A program made the position numbers and the translations under genes. Positions 43,465-52,111 of a DNA stretch of 64,000 nucleotides are shown in pieces (the stretch's first letter is position 1; every line of letters begins with the position of its first letter). This DNA is from Mycolicibacterium sp. YH-1. Its GTDB lineage: Bacteria > Actinomycetota > Actinomycetes > Mycobacteriales > Mycobacteriaceae. The notes below the pieces were generated by a model. It saw nothing but the letters and a program-made list of their open reading frames with translations. It had not been told where the DNA came from and did not search any database. Location: assembly GCF_022557175.1 (NCBI RefSeq), contig NZ_CP092915.1, positions 5,332,001-5,396,000 on the forward strand, written 5' to 3'.

Positions 43465-44690
43465 GCACGCAGTCCGAACCCAATGATCCCGAGCGGCCCA
43501 CCATGGAGTGCTCGGTGTGCCAGATGGACGTCCCCGCCGGGCAGTTCTGCGGCTACTGCGGCGACTACCTGGAGGATCACCCGCGAAGCGGCCCGAAGTG
43601 GTTGCGGATGAGAGCGTTCAGCGCATCGCCCGGTGAGCACCTGCTGACCCCGAACCTCGCCAGTTCGCTGTTCCCGCAACTGCCGCCGGCATCCCGGAAG
43701 GTCTTCCTGCTCGGGCTCGGCCTGCTGCTGGTCGCACTCATCGCCGCCACCTGGTTCAAGCTTCCCGCCGTGCTCATCACCGTGGCGGCGTTGGGACTGC
43801 CCCTGCTCTTCCTGATCTATCTGCAGGAGGCCGACGCGCACCGCGACATCCCGTCGGCGACCCTGGTGATCACCGCGGCCCTTGGCATCGGCCTCGGGGT
43901 GGGCTGGGTGCTGCTGACTGGCGCGGCCATGGCCCGTTCGTACGGGGTGCCGCTGGGTGCGGGCATCAGCGCAACTCGCATCGTTCGCGACGGACTGGGC
44001 ATACCCGTGGGCGGCATGCTGCTGATGCTCGTGCCTGCCGCGCTGGTCCGACTGTTCCGCCCGGGACCGCGAGAGTCGTTGGACGGCTTCGCACTCGGCG
44101 CCCTCGGTGCGCTGATGTTCACCGGTGCGGCGACCCTCACCCGTCTGGCACCGCAGTTCACCACCGGAATGATCGCCAGGGCGCGGCCGATGGACGGGCT
44201 GATGGTCGAGGCGGGGATCCGGGGTGTCGCGGTACCGCTCACCGCGGCATGCGTCGGGGGGCTGATGGGCGCGGCGCTGTGGTTCACCCGACCCGCCAAC
44301 AAGAAGGAGAAGGGCCGCACCTACGTGCGACTGGTCCTTGTCATACTCGCCCTGGCCGTGATGGCGATGTACGCCGGCCTGGGGTTGGTCGACGTCGCGC
44401 GAGTGCCCCAGTTCCTGCAACTGGCAGTGCATCTCACGATCGCCGTCATCGCGCTGCTGGCGCTTCGGATCGGTCTGCATCTGGCACTGCTGCACGAGGC
44501 CCACGACGAGGTCCGCGAGGACGAACCGATCCTGTGCCCGTTCTGCGGTCACGTCGTGCCCGATATGGCCTTCTGCCCGGCGTGCGGGGCGGCCACCCAC
44601 GCGGCGTCGCGGTCATCGCGACAGATCCGCCGGGATCAACGCCCGGTACGGATCGACTCCGGCACCACGCCCGAGACGGATGACCGATGA
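43461..44690 (+). CDS. Polytopic membrane protein with two zinc ribbons
   Basis: 409 residues. N-terminal zinc ribbon CSVCQMDVPAGQFCGYCGDY and C-terminal zinc ribbon CPFCGHVVPDMAFCPACGAA bracket about eight membrane helices (for example VFLLGLGLLLVALIAATWF, ATLVITAALGIGLGVGWVLL). The first half with LQEAD resembles PrsW-like membrane proteins but I see no safe catalytic motif. Overlaps the S53 gene and the following gene by four bases each. Probably works with the protease, for example in its export or control; function not recognised. Confidence 0.8.
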   Translation: MSTQSEPNDPERPTMECSVCQMDVPAGQFCGYCGDYLEDHPRSGPKWLRMRAFSASPGEHLLTPNLASSLFPQLPPASRKVFLLGLGLLLVALIAATWFKLPAVLITVAALGLPLLFLIYLQEADAHRDIPSATLVITAALGIGLGVGWVLLTGAAMARSYGVPLGAGISATRIVRDGLGIPVGGMLLMLVPAALVRLFRPGPRESLDGFALGALGALMFTGAATLTRLAPQFTTGMIARARPMDGLMVEAGIRGVAVPLTAACVGGLMGAALWFTRPANKKEKGRTYVRLVLVILALAVMAMYAGLGLVDVARVPQFLQLAVHLTIAVIALLALRIGLHLALLHEAHDEVREDEPILCPFCGHVVPDMAFCPACGAATHAASRSSRQIRRDQRPVRIDSGTTPETDDR

Positions 44691-45409
44691 CGACGGTCGC
44701 TCCCGGGTACTCGGTCTTCGGCGGCACCTATGCCGTCGCGGCGCCGCCTGCCAAGACGTCGCACCGCCGCCTCGTCGTCGTGTGGGTGTTGGCCATCGCC
44801 GTCGTCGCCGCCGGTCTGGTGGCGCTGTCGGGCGCACTGGAGAAACCGAAGCCCCGTTACGTGTGCCCGCCGGACTGCGGCGCACCGCCACTGGGTGAGC
44901 CCGTCACGATCAATCCCCGCTTCACCTCCGACGACGGCGCCTTCTCGGTGGCCTATCCCGCCGAGGGTTCGGCCTACCAGATCACCACCGCGCCCAACAG
45001 CGTGACGGCGAACCTGCAGGCCGGCGACGGCGGCACCATGCGACTGTTCAGCGAACCGGCGGCCGGTCGATCCCCGCGCGACATCGCCATCGCCCTGGTG
45101 AACAAGACGTTCCCCGACACCAAGACCGCCTACGAGATTCCCAACGCGATGGTGGGCTATCAACCCGGCTTCGGGATGGTCGCGGACTGCTGGCCCCAGG
45201 GTGCGACCGCCAGCTATTCACGGATGCGGGTGATCGTCATGGTGGCCGTGAAGGACGACCTGGCCCTTGTGGCCGGCGCGGTCGGGCCGTATCACGCCTT
45301 CGGACCGGACTTCGGCTCCGGCAAGCCGTCAGCGGCGAATCTCCAACTCGCCCTGGACATGGGCAAGTACGTCAACAGCTTCAGCTGGCGTGGCGACCCG
45401 CTGCGCTGA
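44687..45409 (+). CDS. Single-pass membrane protein with external domain
   Basis: 240 residues: about 28 cytoplasmic residues, membrane helix (LVVVWVLAIAVVAAGLVALS), then a short Cys pair (VCPPDCGAPP) and a soluble domain (TSDDGAFSVAYPAEGSAYQI ... VGYQPGFGMVADCWPQGA) that resembles the PsbP/LpqN-like fold of mycobacterial lipid-binding lipoproteins only in outline. Coupled by ATGA to the zinc-ribbon membrane protein, so it is the third member of the S53 operon. Function unknown. Confidence 0.78.
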   Translation: MTTVAPGYSVFGGTYAVAAPPAKTSHRRLVVVWVLAIAVVAAGLVALSGALEKPKPRYVCPPDCGAPPLGEPVTINPRFTSDDGAFSVAYPAEGSAYQITTAPNSVTANLQAGDGGTMRLFSEPAAGRSPRDIAIALVNKTFPDTKTAYEIPNAMVGYQPGFGMVADCWPQGATASYSRMRVIVMVAVKDDLALVAGAVGPYHAFGPDFGSGKPSAANLQLALDMGKYVNSFSWRGDPLR

Positions 45410-45415
45410 ACTCAG

Positions 45416-45997
45416 CTACGTGGCATAGGGGGACGCCGCGATGGCCTGGTCGATGCACGACAACAGCGTCGACTCCGTGTTCGCGGTCGTCATCCACTGC
45501 CGGTATCCGAATTCGATGACGGCGAGAACGGTGCACACCGTGACTCCGGGCCGGTAGTCGGTGTCCGGGTCGAGGCGCATGCGACGAGCGGTCATCTGAA
45601 TGAGCGTTGCGCGGTCGGCGTCGCTGATCAGAGCCACTCTGTCCAGTATTGCGGGCACCGCGGTGACCACCGTTCGCCATTTCCGCATCTCGGCTGCGTC
45701 GACGTGACCGGTCTGTGTGCGGATCGCGTCGATCAACCCCTCACACACGTCGCGGTCCTCGGGGTGCGAGGCGAATCCGTTGACGATTGCGGCGCTGCTG
45801 GCCCGTAGCGGCCGCAGGAGCAGGTCATCCTTGGTGGGGACGTGCCGGTAGTAGGTGCTCGGCGAAACACCTGCGGCGGCGGCGATTTCATCGGTTGTGA
45901 CCCGCGCGTAGCCACGTTCGGCGAACAGCTGCAGCGCCGCGGCGTCGATATCGCGACGCACCTGCTCACGCTGCTTCTCCCGCAAGGACGAACTCAC
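45416..45997 (-). CDS. TetR family transcriptional regulator
   Basis: 193 residues. Helix-turn-helix AALQLFAERGYARVTTDEIA, then AAAGVSPSTYYRHVPTKDDL. C-terminal part has a TetR_C-like segment (EMRKWRTVVTAVPAILDRVA). GTG start at 45997. Divergent from the ketosteroid-dehydrogenase-like gene across an 89-bp region with a 17-bp palindrome, so it is the likely repressor of that gene and itself. Confidence 0.9.
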   Translation of the reverse strand: MSSSLREKQREQVRRDIDAAALQLFAERGYARVTTDEIAAAAGVSPSTYYRHVPTKDDLLLRPLRASSAAIVNGFASHPEDRDVCEGLIDAIRTQTGHVDAAEMRKWRTVVTAVPAILDRVALISDADRATLIQMTARRMRLDPDTDYRPGVTVCTVLAVIEFGYRQWMTTANTESTLLSCIDQAIAASPYAT

Positions 45998-46047
45998 AGC
46001 TGACCATCATGCCACCTTGTGCCATCAACTACCTACATGATAGTAAC

Positions 46048-46064
46048 TGTCATATCAAATGACA
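46048..46064. promoter_or_regulatory. Candidate TetR operator upstream of the flavoprotein
   Basis: Perfect inverted repeat TGTCAT (46048-46053), 5-bp spacer, ATGACA (46059-46064), midway between the divergent TetR and flavoprotein genes. Confidence 0.65.
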
Positions 46065-46086
46065 CTGTCAGATTGGGGTGATGGGG

Positions 46087-47742
46087 ATGGATGCCGTTGA
46101 CGTGGTGGTAGTCGGCTCGGGCGCTGGAGGGATGGCAGCCGCGATCACCGCCGCCGCCCACGGCCTGAGTGTGGTGATTCTGGAGAAGTCCCAGTACTGG
46201 GGCGGTTCGACCGCGCGCTCGGGTGGCGGAGTCTGGATCCCGGGCAACGACGAACTGCGCAGGCACCTGCCCGCCGATGACCTCGAGTCGGCGCGCACCT
46301 ATCTCCGGGCCATCGTCGGCGCCGATGTCGACGCCGCGCGTATCGACGCGTACATCGACCGGGGGCCCGAGGCGCTTCATTTCCTGACCGAGCACTCGGC
46401 GCTGGATCTGCAGTGGGTGCGCGGCTACAGCGACTACCTTCCCGAACAGCCCGGCGGTACGGCTTTGGGCCGTTCGTGCGAGCCGCGTCCGTTCGACGCG
46501 CGCCGACTCGGCGATGATCTGGCCACGCTGCAGCCGTTCTACACCCGGGCACCGCTCAACGTGGTGGTCCAACAGTCCGACTACCGTTGGCTCAGCGTCG
46601 GATTCCGGCACTGGCGGGGACCCCTCCGCATGCTCAAGGTCGCTGCCCGCAGCGCTCTCGCGCGAGCCCGCGGCGCCAAACTCGTCGGCCTGGGCAGCGC
46701 CCTGGCCGGATCGCTGATGCTCGGGGTTCGACGGGCCGGTATCCCGGTTCACCTCGGCACCGCTGTCACCGAGTTGGTCATGACCGGCGACCGCGTCACC
46801 GGGGTCAGATGCGACGACGGACGCGTGATCGACGCTCGTCGCGGCGTCATTCTGGCCAGCGGTGGATTCGATCACGACGAGGAGATGCGCACCCACCACC
46901 ATCGATCACCGGCCGGCCCAGCGCTATCACTTGGCGCGGCGTCCAACACCGGCGACGGTATCCGGGCGGCGGAAAAGGTAGGTGCCGCAACCGATCTCAT
47001 GGATGACGCCTGGTGGGCACCGTCGATACCACTCCCCAAGGGCCCGTGGTTCGCCCTCGCCGAACGCTCTCTACCGCGCAGCATCATGGTCAACGCCACC
47101 GGCAGACGATTCATGAACGAATCGCTGCCCTACATCGAGGCCACCCATCGCATGTTCGGCGGCCCCCACGGACAGGGAACAGGCCCCGCCAGCAACCTGC
47201 CCTGCTGGCTGATATTCGATCAGACCTACCGCAACCGCTACATGTTCGCCGGCAAGCCCGCCCGCACCCCGCTACCGTCCTCGTGGTTCACCAGCGGTGC
47301 GCTCACCACGGCGGACTCCATCACCGCGCTGGCCACCGAAATCGGTGTTCCCCCAGACGCTCTCACCGACACCGTCAACACGTTCAACCACGCGGCGCGA
47401 ACGGGCCACGACGCCGACTTCCGCCGCGGCGAATCGGCATACGACCACTACTACGCCGACCCCACCAACACCCCCAACTCCAGCCTCGGCGAGATCACCC
47501 AAGCACCCTTCTACGCCGCGCAGATGGTGCCCGCCGATCTCGGAACCAAGGGCGGCATCAGCACTGACGATCACGCGCGCGCCCTCACCCCCGATGCCAC
47601 ACCGATCCCCGGCCTCTACGCGGTCGGCAACACCTCAGCCGCCCTCATGGGCCACACCTACGCCGGCCCCGGAGCCACCATCGGTCCCGCGCTCGTATTC
47701 GGCTACCTGGCAGCGCTTCACATCACCGATCGTCAGACGTAA
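46087..47742 (+). CDS. 3-ketosteroid 1-dehydrogenase-like FAD protein
   Basis: 551 residues of the KstD/fumarate-reductase flavoprotein superfamily. FAD-binding VVVVGSGAGGMAAAITAAAH at the N terminus, ILEKSQYWGGSTARSGGGVW, a second FAD contact ILASGGFDHDEEMR, and the C-terminal GHTYAGPGATIGPAL whose Tyr525 and Gly529 align with the Tyr...Gly pair of the KstD active site. Likely to introduce a 1(2)- or related double bond in a 3-ketosteroid; other 3-oxo substrates are possible. The ATG at 46087 is favoured because GGGG lies eight bases upstream; starts at 46078 and 46081 are in frame. Confidence 0.87.
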   Translation: MDAVDVVVVGSGAGGMAAAITAAAHGLSVVILEKSQYWGGSTARSGGGVWIPGNDELRRHLPADDLESARTYLRAIVGADVDAARIDAYIDRGPEALHFLTEHSALDLQWVRGYSDYLPEQPGGTALGRSCEPRPFDARRLGDDLATLQPFYTRAPLNVVVQQSDYRWLSVGFRHWRGPLRMLKVAARSALARARGAKLVGLGSALAGSLMLGVRRAGIPVHLGTAVTELVMTGDRVTGVRCDDGRVIDARRGVILASGGFDHDEEMRTHHHRSPAGPALSLGAASNTGDGIRAAEKVGAATDLMDDAWWAPSIPLPKGPWFALAERSLPRSIMVNATGRRFMNESLPYIEATHRMFGGPHGQGTGPASNLPCWLIFDQTYRNRYMFAGKPARTPLPSSWFTSGALTTADSITALATEIGVPPDALTDTVNTFNHAARTGHDADFRRGESAYDHYYADPTNTPNSSLGEITQAPFYAAQMVPADLGTKGGISTDDHARALTPDATPIPGLYAVGNTSAALMGHTYAGPGATIGPALVFGYLAALHITDRQT

Positions 47743-47749
47743 CGGCCGA

Positions 47750-47781
47750 CCAATGTTGACATTGACGAATGTCACCATTGG
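47750..47781. promoter_or_regulatory. 32-bp palindromic operator before the MymA-like operon
   Basis: Outer arms CCAATG (47750-47755) / CATTGG (47776-47781) and inner arms TGACATT (47757-47763) / AATGTCA (47768-47774) share one centre; only one pair between the arms and the 4-bp core do not match. Located 40 bp before the esterase start, just after the flavoprotein stop. A strong regulator-binding site; the TetR at 45416 or the MerR-like protein at 52112 are candidates. Confidence 0.75.
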
Positions 47782-47820
47782 TGGTGTACTCGTGGGACGC
47801 TTCGACCAACGGAGGTCCGA

Positions 47821-48819
47821 ATGCCCGCCAATATGGCCGTGACCGGCACTGATCTGCCCGCCCGCGGCTCGCTGCGGTCCCGTGGCGCTGCCGCGATCAG
47901 CGGAGTCACCCTGCGACAACTCAGCGCGGTCCTGCCGCCAGAGCGCGCCTGGGGACTGTGGGCCTCACGCCGGATCGTCGCCCAGATCATGAACTCGTTC
48001 GGACCGTCTCTGGCCGGCACGCGCATCGAACCCGTCGACGTCCGGATGGCCGACGGCAGGCGCGTGGTCGGCGAGTGGGTCCGCGGCCCCGGGGTTGATA
48101 CCGGCGATCGGGCGATCTACTTCGTGCACGGCAGCGGGTTCGCGCTGTGCTCACCACGCACGCACCGCCGGCTGACCGCGTGGCTGTCCCGACTGACCGG
48201 GCTGCCGGTGTTCTGCGTCGACTACCGACTCGCCCCCGCGTATCGGTTCCCCACCGCAGCCGACGACGTCCGCTCCGGTTGGGACTGGCTGTGTTCCGAG
48301 CGCGGACTGGCCCCGGACCGCATCTTCATCGCGGGCGACTCGGCGGGCGGCCACCTCGCCGTCGACCTGTTGCTGCAGAACGACATCGAGCACCCCGCCG
48401 GGCTCGCCCTGCTCTCCCCGCTCATCGATCTGACCTTCGCACTGGCTCGCACCCGCGAGTACCTGCGACGTGACCCGGCGATCCGCGCGGCCGACGCCGC
48501 CAGGCTCGTCCGACTGTATTGCGCGGGAACAGATCTCGACCACCCGCGGCTGACTCTCGACGTCGCGGGCGGCCGGCGGATGCCGCCCACCCTGATCCAG
48601 GCGGGCGGCGGCGAGATGCTCGTCGCAGATGCTCGCAGACTGGCCGCCGACGTCACCGCGGCGGGCGGTCGGTGCGAGCTGCAGGTGTGGCCCGACCAGG
48701 TGCACGTGTTCCAGGCCCTGCCTCGCCTGACCCCCGAGGCCGCGCCCGCCATGCGCCACGTCGCCGCGTTCATCGCCGACTCGATGCACCAGCACGACGC
48801 GGAGCGGGTCGCGGGGTGA
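47821..48819 (+). CDS. Alpha/beta hydrolase, hormone-sensitive lipase type (LipR-like esterase)
   Basis: 332 residues. Oxyanion motif His103-Gly-Ser-Gly (family HGGG), CVDYRLAPAYRFPTAADDV typical of HSL esterases, nucleophile Ser174 in GDSAGG, then the acidic residue region GGGEMLVADARRLA and catalytic His in DQVHVFQ. Hydrolyses short to medium acyl esters. ATG at 47821 with GGAGG upstream. First gene of a five-gene rightward operon with SDR, diiron protein and flavin monooxygenase, the composition of the M. tuberculosis mymA locus, where LipR is the equivalent. Confidence 0.9.
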   Translation: MPANMAVTGTDLPARGSLRSRGAAAISGVTLRQLSAVLPPERAWGLWASRRIVAQIMNSFGPSLAGTRIEPVDVRMADGRRVVGEWVRGPGVDTGDRAIYFVHGSGFALCSPRTHRRLTAWLSRLTGLPVFCVDYRLAPAYRFPTAADDVRSGWDWLCSERGLAPDRIFIAGDSAGGHLAVDLLLQNDIEHPAGLALLSPLIDLTFALARTREYLRRDPAIRAADAARLVRLYCAGTDLDHPRLTLDVAGGRRMPPTLIQAGGGEMLVADARRLAADVTAAGGRCELQVWPDQVHVFQALPRLTPEAAPAMRHVAAFIADSMHQHDAERVAG

Positions 48820-49673
48820 GAGTGTTGGGCATCCTCGGATCCCGCGGGCGCAGCAAGGCCGCCGACGCCGTCATCACCGGCGCGGGCAGCGGCATCGGCG
48901 CTGCGTTCGCCGTCGAACTCGCGAAGCGGGGCGGCCGAGTGGTGTGCAGCGACCTCGACGAGGCCACGGCGCGCACCACCGCCGACGGCATCACCGCGGC
49001 GGGCGGTCAGGCAATCCCGTTGCGCTGCGACGTCTCCCGTATCGACGACGTCCAACGGCTGGCCGAGCAGGCGCAGACCTGGTTCGGCGGTCCCCCATCG
49101 TTGGTGATCAACAACGCCGGCGTCGGGGCGGGCGGCCAGCCGATCGGCGAGGCCGGACTCGACGATTGGAACTGGGTTCTCGGCATCAACCTGTGGGGTC
49201 CCATCCACGGCTGCCACGTGTTCACGCCGATCCTGCGCGAGGCCAGCCAGACTGGTGACGACCGGCCGCGCGGCATCATCAACGTCGCGTCGGCGGCGGC
49301 ATTCGGCGCGGCACCAGGGATGGCCGCCTACAACGTCAGCAAGGCCGGCGTGCTGTCACTGTCGGAGACGCTGTCCGCGGAACTTGCCGGGACCGGGATC
49401 GCCGTCACCGCACTGTGTCCGACGTTCGTCAAGACCAACATCGTCTCGGCGGGTCGAATCAGCGAGCAGTCCACGGAGCTGGCCGACCGGCTCATGCGCT
49501 GGACCGGATTCTCCCCGGAGCGCGTGGCCCGCAGCTGCCTCGACACCAACGACCGCGGCGGCCTCTACTGCATGCCGCAGCCTGACGCCAGGATCGGTTG
49601 GGGCGTCAAGCGTTTGACCCCGACGGTGTACACCCGCGCCGTCGGACTGACCACCCGCATCAGAACACCCTAG
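48816..49673 (+). CDS. Classical SDR oxidoreductase (MymA-operon type)
   Basis: 285 residues. VITGAGSGIGAAFAVELAKR, VINNAGVGAGG, catalytic YNVSK. GTG at 48816 overlaps the esterase stop (GTGA); a second GTG at 48822 is in frame. Similar to the SDR of the mymA locus (Rv3085). Oxidises or reduces a hydroxyl/keto group on a lipid substrate using NAD(P). Its TAG stop forms part of the AGGAGG ribosome site of the next gene. Confidence 0.9.
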   Translation: MRVLGILGSRGRSKAADAVITGAGSGIGAAFAVELAKRGGRVVCSDLDEATARTTADGITAAGGQAIPLRCDVSRIDDVQRLAEQAQTWFGGPPSLVINNAGVGAGGQPIGEAGLDDWNWVLGINLWGPIHGCHVFTPILREASQTGDDRPRGIINVASAAAFGAAPGMAAYNVSKAGVLSLSETLSAELAGTGIAVTALCPTFVKTNIVSAGRISEQSTELADRLMRWTGFSPERVARSCLDTNDRGGLYCMPQPDARIGWGVKRLTPTVYTRAVGLTTRIRTP

Positions 49674-49682
49674 GAGGTAACC

Positions 49683-50615
49683 ATGGCCCCCAAGTCAAGG
49701 CTCGACATGGACGCGATGCTCGCCAAGATCAAGGACCGGCAGTGGGCGCTGGCAGACATCGACTGGGATGCACCGGGTGCCGAGACCATCACCGACGAGA
49801 TGCGGCCCAAGCTCAAGGCCTTCATGGCCGACCTGTGCTGGATCGAGAATATCGGTGCCCGTGGATTCGCCGCGCTGGCCAAGAAGGCGCCGACACCGAC
49901 GATCGCGGAGATCTACCGCTACTTCCACGCCGAGGAGCAGCGCCACGCGAACGCCGAGCTGGCGCTGATGCAGCGGTGGGGAATGCTCGAGGACGGTGAG
50001 GTTCCCGAGCCGAACGTCAACATCAGGCTTGCGATCGACTGGCTGGACCGCTGGGCCGACGATATGCCGCTGTCGCTGCTGGGCACGGTGATCCCGATGC
50101 TGGAGGTCGCCCTCGACGGTGCGCTGCTGAAGTTCCTGCTCGACGAGGTGTCTGATCCGGTGTGTCATCAGGTCTTCGAGAAGATCAACAACGACGAGTC
50201 CCGGCATCTCGTGGTCGATTTCGAGGTGCTCGACATGATCGGGCAGGCCAAGATCCGGCGGTTGCTGATCGACTTCGTCGGCCACAACGCCACGCCGGGT
50301 CTGATCATCGGCGCGATCATGGGTGCACCGCTGATCAACAGGATCCGCAACGAGATCGTCGCCATGGGTATGGAGCCGGAACGGCTGTACAAGGCCGTGA
50401 AGCGGTTCAAGGAACTCGGCGATCGGGGCGAATCCACCCGGCGGGTACCGACTTACCGCTTCCTACGGCGATACGCCGGTGTGGTCACCAACCCCCGCCA
50501 CCCCTACCATCTGTTGGCCAACTCGATGGTCTGGCTCTCCGACCGGTACCCGCGGCCGCTGCTGCCGTCGGTGCCGAGCTGGGTCAACGAGGTCACCCAC
50601 GAGCCGGCGGCCTGA
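49683..50615 (+). CDS. Ferritin-like diiron protein, probable hydroxylase or oxygenase
   Basis: 310 residues, mainly helical. Iron ligands of a ferritin-like four-helix bundle are visible in order: Glu55 (WIENIG), Glu85 and His88 (HAEEQRHAN), Glu141 (PMLEVALDG), Glu172 and His175 (NNDESRHLV). The C-terminal 100 residues contain a hydrophobic helix (ATPGLIIGAIMGAPL) and a basic region. It sits 1 bp before the monooxygenase, so may supply an oxidised intermediate, but no reaction is known to me. AGGAGG lies seven bases before the ATG. Confidence 0.82.
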   Translation: MAPKSRLDMDAMLAKIKDRQWALADIDWDAPGAETITDEMRPKLKAFMADLCWIENIGARGFAALAKKAPTPTIAEIYRYFHAEEQRHANAELALMQRWGMLEDGEVPEPNVNIRLAIDWLDRWADDMPLSLLGTVIPMLEVALDGALLKFLLDEVSDPVCHQVFEKINNDESRHLVVDFEVLDMIGQAKIRRLLIDFVGHNATPGLIIGAIMGAPLINRIRNEIVAMGMEPERLYKAVKRFKELGDRGESTRRVPTYRFLRRYAGVVTNPRHPYHLLANSMVWLSDRYPRPLLPSVPSWVNEVTHEPAA

Positions 50616-50616
50616 C

Positions 50617-52110
50617 ATGGCGAGTCGCGTATACGACACGATCATCGTCGGCACCGGCTTCACCGGGATCGGCGCGGCCATCAAACTGACTCAGGCCGGG
50701 GTCGACGACTTCGTCATCCTCGAACGCGAGGACCGCGTCGGCGGAACTTGGCGGGACAACACCTATCCCGGTGCGGCATGCGATATCCCGTCGCTGCTGT
50801 ACTCGTTCTCGTTCGTGGCGAACCCGACGTGGTCACGGGCGTACTCACCGGCCGAGGAGATCCGCCGCCACATCGAGGCCATGGTCGAGGAGTTCGACCT
50901 GACCCGCCGAATCCAGTTCGGCGTCGAGGTCAACGGGTTGGCGTTCAACGAGGACGACGGCACCTGGACCATCAAGACCAAGGGCCGCAAGACGTTCCGG
51001 GCCCGCACCGTGGTCCTCGCCTCGGGTCCGCTGCCCGACCACAAGCTGCCCGACATCAGGGGTATCGACACCTACGAGGGAACCAAGATTCACAGCGCCC
51101 GGTGGGACCACGACTACGACTTCACCGGCAAGCGGGTGGCCGTCATCGGCACCGGTGCCAGCGCCGTGCAGATCGTGCCCGAACTGGTCAAACAGGCCGC
51201 GTTCGTCAAGGTGTTCCAGCGCACCCCTGGATGGGTGATGCCACGGTTGGACATCGCCACGCCCCAGCGGGCCCAGACGTTGTTCGCCAAGGTTCCTGCC
51301 GCACAACGCCTTGCCCGCCAGGCGCTGTACTGGGGTCACGAGGCCAGTGCCACCGCACTGGTGTGGGACTCACCGCTGACCGGCGTCGTCGCCCGGCTCA
51401 GCAAGGCCCACCTGCGCCGTCAGGTCAAGGATCCGTGGCTGCGCCGTCAGCTCACCCCCGACTTCACGCCTGGATGCAAGCGCATGCTGATCTCCAGCGA
51501 CTACTACCCCGCGCTGCAACGCGACAACTGCAAGCTCATCGACTGGCCGATTGCCACCATGAGCCCCGTGGGCATCCGCACCAGCGACGGCATTGAGCAC
51601 CACCTCGATGCGATCGTCTTCGCCACCGGTTATGACGTGCACCTGTCCGGTCCGCCGTATCCGGTCACCGGGATCGGCGGCCGGTCGATGGCCGACGAGT
51701 GGTCGGGCGGTGCGCAGGCCTACAAGAGCATCAACGCCCACGGCTATCCGAACCTGTTCATCATGACCGGCCCCAACTCGGGTCCCGGCCACAACTCGCT
51801 GCTGGTGTATGTGGAGGGTCAGCTCGACTACGCCGTCGCGGGAATCACCACGATCCTGCGCAATCAGCTGCGCTATCTCGACGTGCGCGAGGACGTCCAA
51901 CGCCGCTACAACGAGCATCTACAGCAGCGGTTGACCAAGACGACGTGGATGAGCGGCTGCAACAGCTGGTATCTGACCGCCGACGGATTCAACGCGTCGA
52001 TGTACCCGGGCTTCGCCACCCAGTATCTTCGACAGATGCGCGATTTCAGATTTGGCGACTATGAGGCGGTGGCACGCGACGCGCGCGCCACCCTCACATC
52101 GTCTGCCTGA
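50617..52110 (+). CDS. Flavin-containing (Baeyer-Villiger type) monooxygenase, MymA-like
   Basis: 497 residues. FAD motif IIVGTGFTGIGAAIKLTQAG, then REDRVGGTWRDNTYPGAACD, the Baeyer-Villiger fingerprint as YEGTKIHSARWD (Tyr for the usual Phe), NADPH motif VAVIGTGASAVQIVPELVKQ, and FATGYDVH. Resembles MymA and EthA of M. tuberculosis, which oxidise ketones and activate thioamide drugs. ATG at 50617, one base after the preceding stop; the frame extends upstream to 50479 but within the diiron gene. Likely acts on a keto-lipid in the operon pathway. Confidence 0.92.
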   Translation: MASRVYDTIIVGTGFTGIGAAIKLTQAGVDDFVILEREDRVGGTWRDNTYPGAACDIPSLLYSFSFVANPTWSRAYSPAEEIRRHIEAMVEEFDLTRRIQFGVEVNGLAFNEDDGTWTIKTKGRKTFRARTVVLASGPLPDHKLPDIRGIDTYEGTKIHSARWDHDYDFTGKRVAVIGTGASAVQIVPELVKQAAFVKVFQRTPGWVMPRLDIATPQRAQTLFAKVPAAQRLARQALYWGHEASATALVWDSPLTGVVARLSKAHLRRQVKDPWLRRQLTPDFTPGCKRMLISSDYYPALQRDNCKLIDWPIATMSPVGIRTSDGIEHHLDAIVFATGYDVHLSGPPYPVTGIGGRSMADEWSGGAQAYKSINAHGYPNLFIMTGPNSGPGHNSLLVYVEGQLDYAVAGITTILRNQLRYLDVREDVQRRYNEHLQQRLTKTTWMSGCNSWYLTADGFNASMYPGFATQYLRQMRDFRFGDYEAVARDARATLTSSA

Positions 52111-52111
52111 C

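Noticed and set aside
43380..44600. 406-codon leftward frame opposite the zinc-ribbon membrane protein
   Set aside because: Gln/His/Arg-rich shadow; the rightward frame has membrane helices and zinc ribbons and is coupled to its neighbours.
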